From Cristatella mucedo (lineage: Eukaryota > Bryozoa > Phylactolaemata > Cristatellidae), in the NCBI GenBank assembly GCA_009760855.2, contig WPIO01000006.1, forward strand, positions 7,012,501 through 7,076,500: a stretch of DNA of 64,000 bases, written 5' to 3'. Below, in pieces: positions 58,352 to 64,000 of the stretch. The position numbers and the translations under genes are program-made. Positions within the stretch are counted from its first letter, which is position 1; every line of letters begins with the position of its first letter. Under the pieces are notes generated by a model that made no database searches, had not been told where the DNA came from, and worked only from the letters and a program-made list of their open reading frames with translations.

Positions 58352-59058
58352 AATAATAATAATAATGATAATACACTCGATAAAGCACCCTCAGAGAACC
58401 CATCTCTTTCTAGGCGCTTTACATTTGTTGCAAAGGAAACACTATCGAATAGTGAGTGGTATTATGCTTGATAAACAACACGAATAACATGGTAAGGGGT
58501 GACATACACAGGGTCAGCATGCAAGTGTGGTTGGTGGCAGCATGCAACAGTGTCACTATGCATAAGCATAAAAAGAACGAATCACAGGGACTCACTAAAT
58601 ACTTTCATAATTAGGAGCGTTTTTAGTTTCTTTTTAAATGTGGTCAAGTCAGAAAATGTCGTGACAAAAGTCAGAGTACGTTCCAGGTTTTGGGTACATA
58701 CGAACCAAAGGCACGGTCTCCAAAGGATTTGAGGTTTGTACAAGGTATAGGTAAACGGTTAGATTCCGAAAAGCTGGTGATACCATGCTTAGCCTGGCGG
58801 GGCACTAGATCTGATAAGTAGGCTGGAGCTAAAGAATCAAGGGATCTAAAAGAGAGCAACAAAACCTTGAAGTTGATGAGTTTCTTGACTGGTAGCCAGT
58901 GCAGGTCGGCGAGAAGTGGTGTAGTGTGGCAACTGCAACGCTCACGACAGACAAGCCTATCAAGTGATTTTACTCACGATTCAATCGCGTTTCTTTCGCA
59001 GCAAATGTAAAGCACCTAGGAAGAGATTGAGTTCTCCGAGGGAGCTTTATCAAGTGCC

Positions 59059-59091
<33 letters not shown>

Positions 59092-59970
59092 GCTGCAGAG
59101 TTTTGCACCAGCTGTAAGCACCTGATTGCACAGGCGGGTAGGCCAGCAAGCAGTGAGTTACAGAAGTCAACACAGGATGTCACAAATCCATGGACCAACA
59201 TAGATGTGGTATCCTTATCTAAACAAGCCCGAATTTTAGCAATATATGCAGCTGAAAGTAGGCAGGCTTGACTGTGGAGCTGATGTGGTCGTCTAATAAA
59301 AGGTCATTTTGGAATATGACACCTATATTTCATGCAGATTCAACAGGACATATGCTGGCAGAGCCAACTTTGAGCGTTAGCTTTTCCAGTTTCGAAATCA
59401 CACTTGGTTTGCGCATAACTAGAAAATTTTATCATCATTCAATTTAAGAAAACTTGCTGCCATCCATGTGAGGATGTCATCAATACATGTAGAAAGAGAG
59501 CTGAGATAATTCGACATGCTGGAGGGCTGGTAGGAATCAAAGCAAAGGTACATCTGAACGTCATCCCTATAGAAGTGAAAGCCCACATTGTGCTTGGCAA
59601 TCACATCGGCAATAAGGAGAGTATAAACCGTGAAAAGAACTGGATCAAGCATGGAGCCCTGAGGTACCACATACTATTTCAGAAGTTCCGCTGATGATAT
59701 TTGTCTAAATACTCTGGAGTCTCCCACTGAGATAGTACCTGAGCCATTGCAGTAACAGCGATGCTCAGGCGAGACGAGGGGCGTTCAAAAAGGACTTGGT
59801 GATCGATAGTATCAAAAGCTGCCGAAAGATCGAGCAAAACAAGCAGAGATAATCTACCCAAGCCTGCATTCCTAAGTAGGTCATTGTACACCCAAAGCAG
59901 TGCTGACTCTGTGGAGTGATTAGCTCTAAAGCCAGACTGGAACTTACTAGCAAGGTTTCAAGTTTCAATT
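58352..59970 (-). mobile_element. LINE-B, longest copy, with palm region and a nested insertion
   Basis: The (TAA)n tail is at about 58352-58372 (plus strand). Going upstream on minus come the C-terminal frame (58862-58671), the remainder after a nested insertion (59091 onward), then the palm with GFHFYRDDVQMY (catalytic motif altered to YRDD), LKLNDDKIF, and [20 protein letters not shown] up to about 59891. In-frame stops make it inactive. Confidence 0.85.
58959..59090 (+). mobile_element. LINE-B 3'-end copy nested inside LINE-B
   Basis: 132 bp of LINE-B 3' untranslated sequence in the opposite orientation, ending in (TTA)n, splits the host copy between ACAAGCCT and AGCTGCAGAG, which are contiguous in other copies (for example 17931-17948). 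Confidence 0.85.
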
Positions 59971-61050
<1,080 letters not shown>

Positions 61051-61165
61051 AATGATAGGATGATTAGAAGCCTAATATATCACGGACCTTTAAGTGCCTG
61101 CCCAAATACGAGTGGGCAGAATCAACTTAGCTGGACTTGGACAGCTCTGAACTTGGGTCGAAATG

Positions 61166-61167
<2 letters not shown>

Positions 61168-61259
<92 letters not shown>
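61168..61259. repeat. (TA)n microsatellite
   Basis: An uninterrupted run of about 90 bases, followed by GATAGATAGATA. Confidence 0.95.
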
Positions 61260-61260
<1 letters not shown>

Positions 61261-61369
61261 ATAGATAGATATATATTGAATTCTCACTCCTACCTTGCAT
61301 ATGTCTATCTATATCGAGCACAGAAGTCCCAGCTCCTTGAATACTCCTTGAATTTAATCCAGCGTCCAT

Positions 61370-61475
61370 AGAGGACCTGAGGGCAGATGGAGGTTGAAAC
61401 TGGTGCAGCAGTTCAGCTAGGTATGGAGGAGCCAAGCCGTGGCGGGCCTTATGGGTCAGCGTAACAACGAGGGCA
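61370..61475 (-). mobile_element. LINE-A fragment
   Basis: The minus strand reads [20 protein letters not shown] and [10 protein letters not shown], as in LINE-A at 5302-5395. Confidence 0.85.
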
Positions 61476-61699
61476 GTTTGAACCACCGAGTATAAGCTAA
61501 ACAATGTGGGTTATTTGACAGAAGATTCATTATGGGGAGAGAGGGCGAGCGAGCTTGAAGCCCCGTGGCTCTTGTAGGTAGGCCTTGCTGCACAAGTAGA
61601 TGCCCCTATATCAACCACCACTAGTTCAACGGCAGCACAAAGCAGCAGTCGCAAGGGTCAACAGCAGTGGCAGTGGAGATATCCAGCTGGCAGAGGGGG

Positions 61700-61950
61700 C
61701 AAGGCAGGGGCAATGGCTAGCCCCCATTATTGCGTGACCTTTGAAAGGAAGCATGATGGAAATCTGTGATCGTGCAAACTTGATCCTTGTTATAATTAAG
61801 TGGCCTGTAGGCCAGGGAAAGGATTTTGAAGTCAATTCTATGTTTGATAGGGTGCGTTGAAGCTGAGAGAAGAGTGATATGATGTGGCTGCTATGCAGTT
61901 GATGACAGATCACATGAGCTGCCGGGTTTGCATCCGTTGCAAACGATTAA
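61700..61950 (-). mobile_element. LINE-B-like fragment, degenerate
   Basis: GATTTTGAAGTCAATTCTATG and the following AGAAGAGTGATATGATGTGGC parallel the [15 protein letters not shown] and [12 protein letters not shown] coding blocks read on minus. Confidence 0.5.
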
Positions 61951-62514
61951 CGCCACGGACCAGGTCTCCAATGATGCAAGCTGGTTCTAACGCAAATGTT
62001 GTCTCTTCACTTCTTTTTTTATAGTATTTCATGCAGGTGCATAGTTTCTTCATCTTTGCCAGCCAAAAAATTGCTAGTAGAGCTGTTGCAAAATCTGGCT
62101 TCAATGAGAGAAACCTGGCTAACCTATCTCCAGGCGATACCTGGATCTTCCTCGGCATCTATCGGAGGGGAGAAAAATAACTTCCAGCTGCATACACGTT
62201 TCCCTCCGTGAAATCGGGTTCCACTTTAACAGCTCCATCGATGGAGATTCTGCATAGTTACAACGAAAGGAAGTTTGTTACTGCTGCTATATCAAAAGTA
62301 CTCACGTGAGGTTGTACAACTTGATAAATATTCTTCCGTGATTAGAGACTATGGTATCACTTTCCTGTACCCATTTATCCGGACTGCCAATATCGACCGG
62401 CCACTCATCTAAAATTACTGCTAGACCAGGAGAATTCAAGCAATAACAGCCTAGTCTTCCGATTGACGGCCACATCAAAGACACTGAAACAAGTAAAAAC
62501 TTAAAACATAGGAA

Positions 62515-62790
62515 GTAAGTGCCAGTATATTTTAAAGCAAATCATTCTAAAGAGTCAGCACTGTGGAGAGATTACGACGATCTTCTTAGGAGTGGTAACT
62601 TGGGTAGAGCCTCTCGCCTCTCGTTGTGCTGGATCTCTCATCAGCTTTCGATACCATTGGTCTCCCAGTCCTTCTTGAGCACCGCCAATCGTCCTGCACT
62701 CTCTGGATTGCTATTGCTTTTGGTCTACCTTTGGGGGAGACTTCACAGCTTAGATGTCAACGGCCGTCAGTCACGACTGGACCAAACCAG
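62515..62790 (+). mobile_element. LINE reverse transcriptase fragment
   Basis: FKANHSKESALWRDYDDLLR and the region after it (about 62620-62660, coding a decayed LDLSSAFDTI) match the LINE-B block before the palm. It is frameshifted. Confidence 0.65.
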
Positions 62791-63252
62791 GTCAATGTGT
62801 GCTGATGTCATGAATCCACGATGCTACTGCCTCTGGTGCTGCTGGTACTGCTTCTTCTACTACAGGTGCCTTTAAGAGTTCTGCAGTGCTTGCACGATAC
62901 AGCTGCTTGGCAAGTATGATTTCACTCAACCTGGCCATTTTGGCCCACTGCTTTGGTACACTCATCTTGGAAGGCACCAGCTATATTCTAGAGTAGTGGA
63001 CAGTTCTTTCCTCATAAAGAAACACATTAGTAGCTGCAGCATCTAATTAATTAGATGTCCATGCTGGTAAGATGGATGCCCTAGTGCCCAGTGTGTCACC
63101 TTTCTCTACTCTTGATTCGTACAGTATCGCATTCCTGAAATTGTTTTAAGTCCTGCCAATAACAGAATCCTTGTCACGATGCCATGTTTTCTCATGGCAT
63201 TGACTCAAATGGCATCGGCTTGTCGCACACCAGTGGGAGCTGCTGGTCGAGC

Positions 63253-63582
63253 TTAGGCAGCTGTTTTGCCAATGCACGAGCTCGCAGCTCGAGCTCGCAG
63301 CATCGAGCTCGCAGCCTTTCGATTCAACCTGCAACCCACTTGCTGTGGCCCACGTGCCAGAAGCCAGCCATCGAGGACAGCCTGGAGCCGCTCGCTATGC
63401 TGCCTTGCACCCTGCTCCTCCGCTGGGAACGAGCAAGCCTGCAGCATCATGCGCTGGCTGGGTGGCTGGCACCAGTCGGCAGCACTTTCTGGGCACCACT
63501 TGAATAGTTCACACTGCAGATCAATTTTCAGCCAAAGTGCCACATAAAGGCCTCCTTCGGTGCCAGTGAAGTGCTGCTGCAT
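63253..63582 (-). other. Unrecognised open frame
   Basis: A 109-codon minus-strand frame contains GTEGGLYVALWLKIDLQCELF and KWCPESAADWC, whose composition looks protein-like. I do not recognise the family. Another minus-strand frame at 62977-62792 (QWAKMARLSEIILAKQLYR) may belong with it. It could be a decayed transposon or an exon of a gene running leftward. Confidence 0.2.
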
Positions 63583-63844
63583 TATCTCTGACCTGCTACT
63601 TAATGGACTGCCGACGATTTCTGCTGCCCTGCTCGACTGTGCCCTCTTTCAAAGCAACAAAAGAGGTTGTGGCCCGTTCTCATTCACCTCTGCCTGACTG
63701 TCCGGTTAATCTTGGATTCCGATGCAAGAGTTATGCCTCGATTTCGTCTACTGTATGCTGTAGCTTTGATTGCTAGATCCCTTGAGCTTGGCTTAACCAC
63801 TGCTAAAAAGGCTCCCTTGCAAAAACTAATACCCCTAGGGAAGC

Positions 63845-63918
63845 CACATTAACTTTATCGCAGTAAAATCATTAAATACATCACATTAACTTTATCGCAG
63901 TAAAATCATTAAATACAT
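63845..63918. repeat. Tandem duplication, two exact 37-bp units
   Basis: CACATTAACTTTATCGCAGT and the rest of the 37-bp unit appear at 63845-63881 and again at 63882-63918 with no difference. This suggests a recent event or an assembly artefact. Confidence 0.9.
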
Positions 63919-64000
63919 CCTTTCTTAGTACCGAGTTTTGTTTACTAGCAATAGATTAAAACGAGACTTAAGATTAGTAAAGTAAAGAGTTGCTGGTTTA

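Overview
This is a stretch of an animal (metazoan) nuclear genome. The evidence is spliced genes with GT-AG introns, long AT-rich introns full of non-LTR retrotransposon debris, tRNA-derived SINEs, a Tc1/mariner transposon, an LTR element and long TA, CA and GT microsatellites. The repeats do not let me name the species. An invertebrate is most likely: two of the three host proteins resemble vertebrate orthologues closely but not identically, and the repeats include several LINE families with C-terminal motifs such as [10 protein letters not shown]. No bacterial, CRISPR or plasmid features were seen.

Three complete host genes can be rebuilt exon by exon. (1) INTS11, the catalytic endonuclease of the Integrator complex, lies on the minus strand from 35129 down to 7717 in 14 coding exons (603 aa), with every zinc ligand present. 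One of its introns (23236-25520) uses a GC donor. (2) CPTP, a ceramide-1-phosphate transfer protein, lies on the plus strand at 35703-37824 in 2 coding exons (262 aa). It starts 573 bp from the INTS11 start codon, head to head. The same divergent pair is found in human 1p36.33, so this looks like an ancient shared promoter. (3) ZMYND12, a MYND-finger/TPR protein linked to ciliary axonemes, lies on the minus strand from 54630 down to 46428 in 8 coding exons (391 aa).

Layout: 1-7700 is repeats, including a LINE-A copy nested in a LINE-B copy and an unexplained GC-rich block at 626-2038. 7717-35129 is INTS11, whose introns carry LINE-A, LINE-B, SINE and Tc1 insertions. 35130-35702 is the shared promoter and 35703-37824 is CPTP. 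37825-46427 is repeats, including a rearranged LTR retrotransposon (42969-45355) flanked by a 5-bp duplication. 46428-54630 is ZMYND12. 54631-64000 is a MITE, LINE remnants and large CA/TA microsatellites, with no gene I can recognise.

The names LINE-A, LINE-B, SINE-1 and SINE-2 are working labels for families I defined by comparing copies inside this window. No transposable element here has an intact open reading frame.
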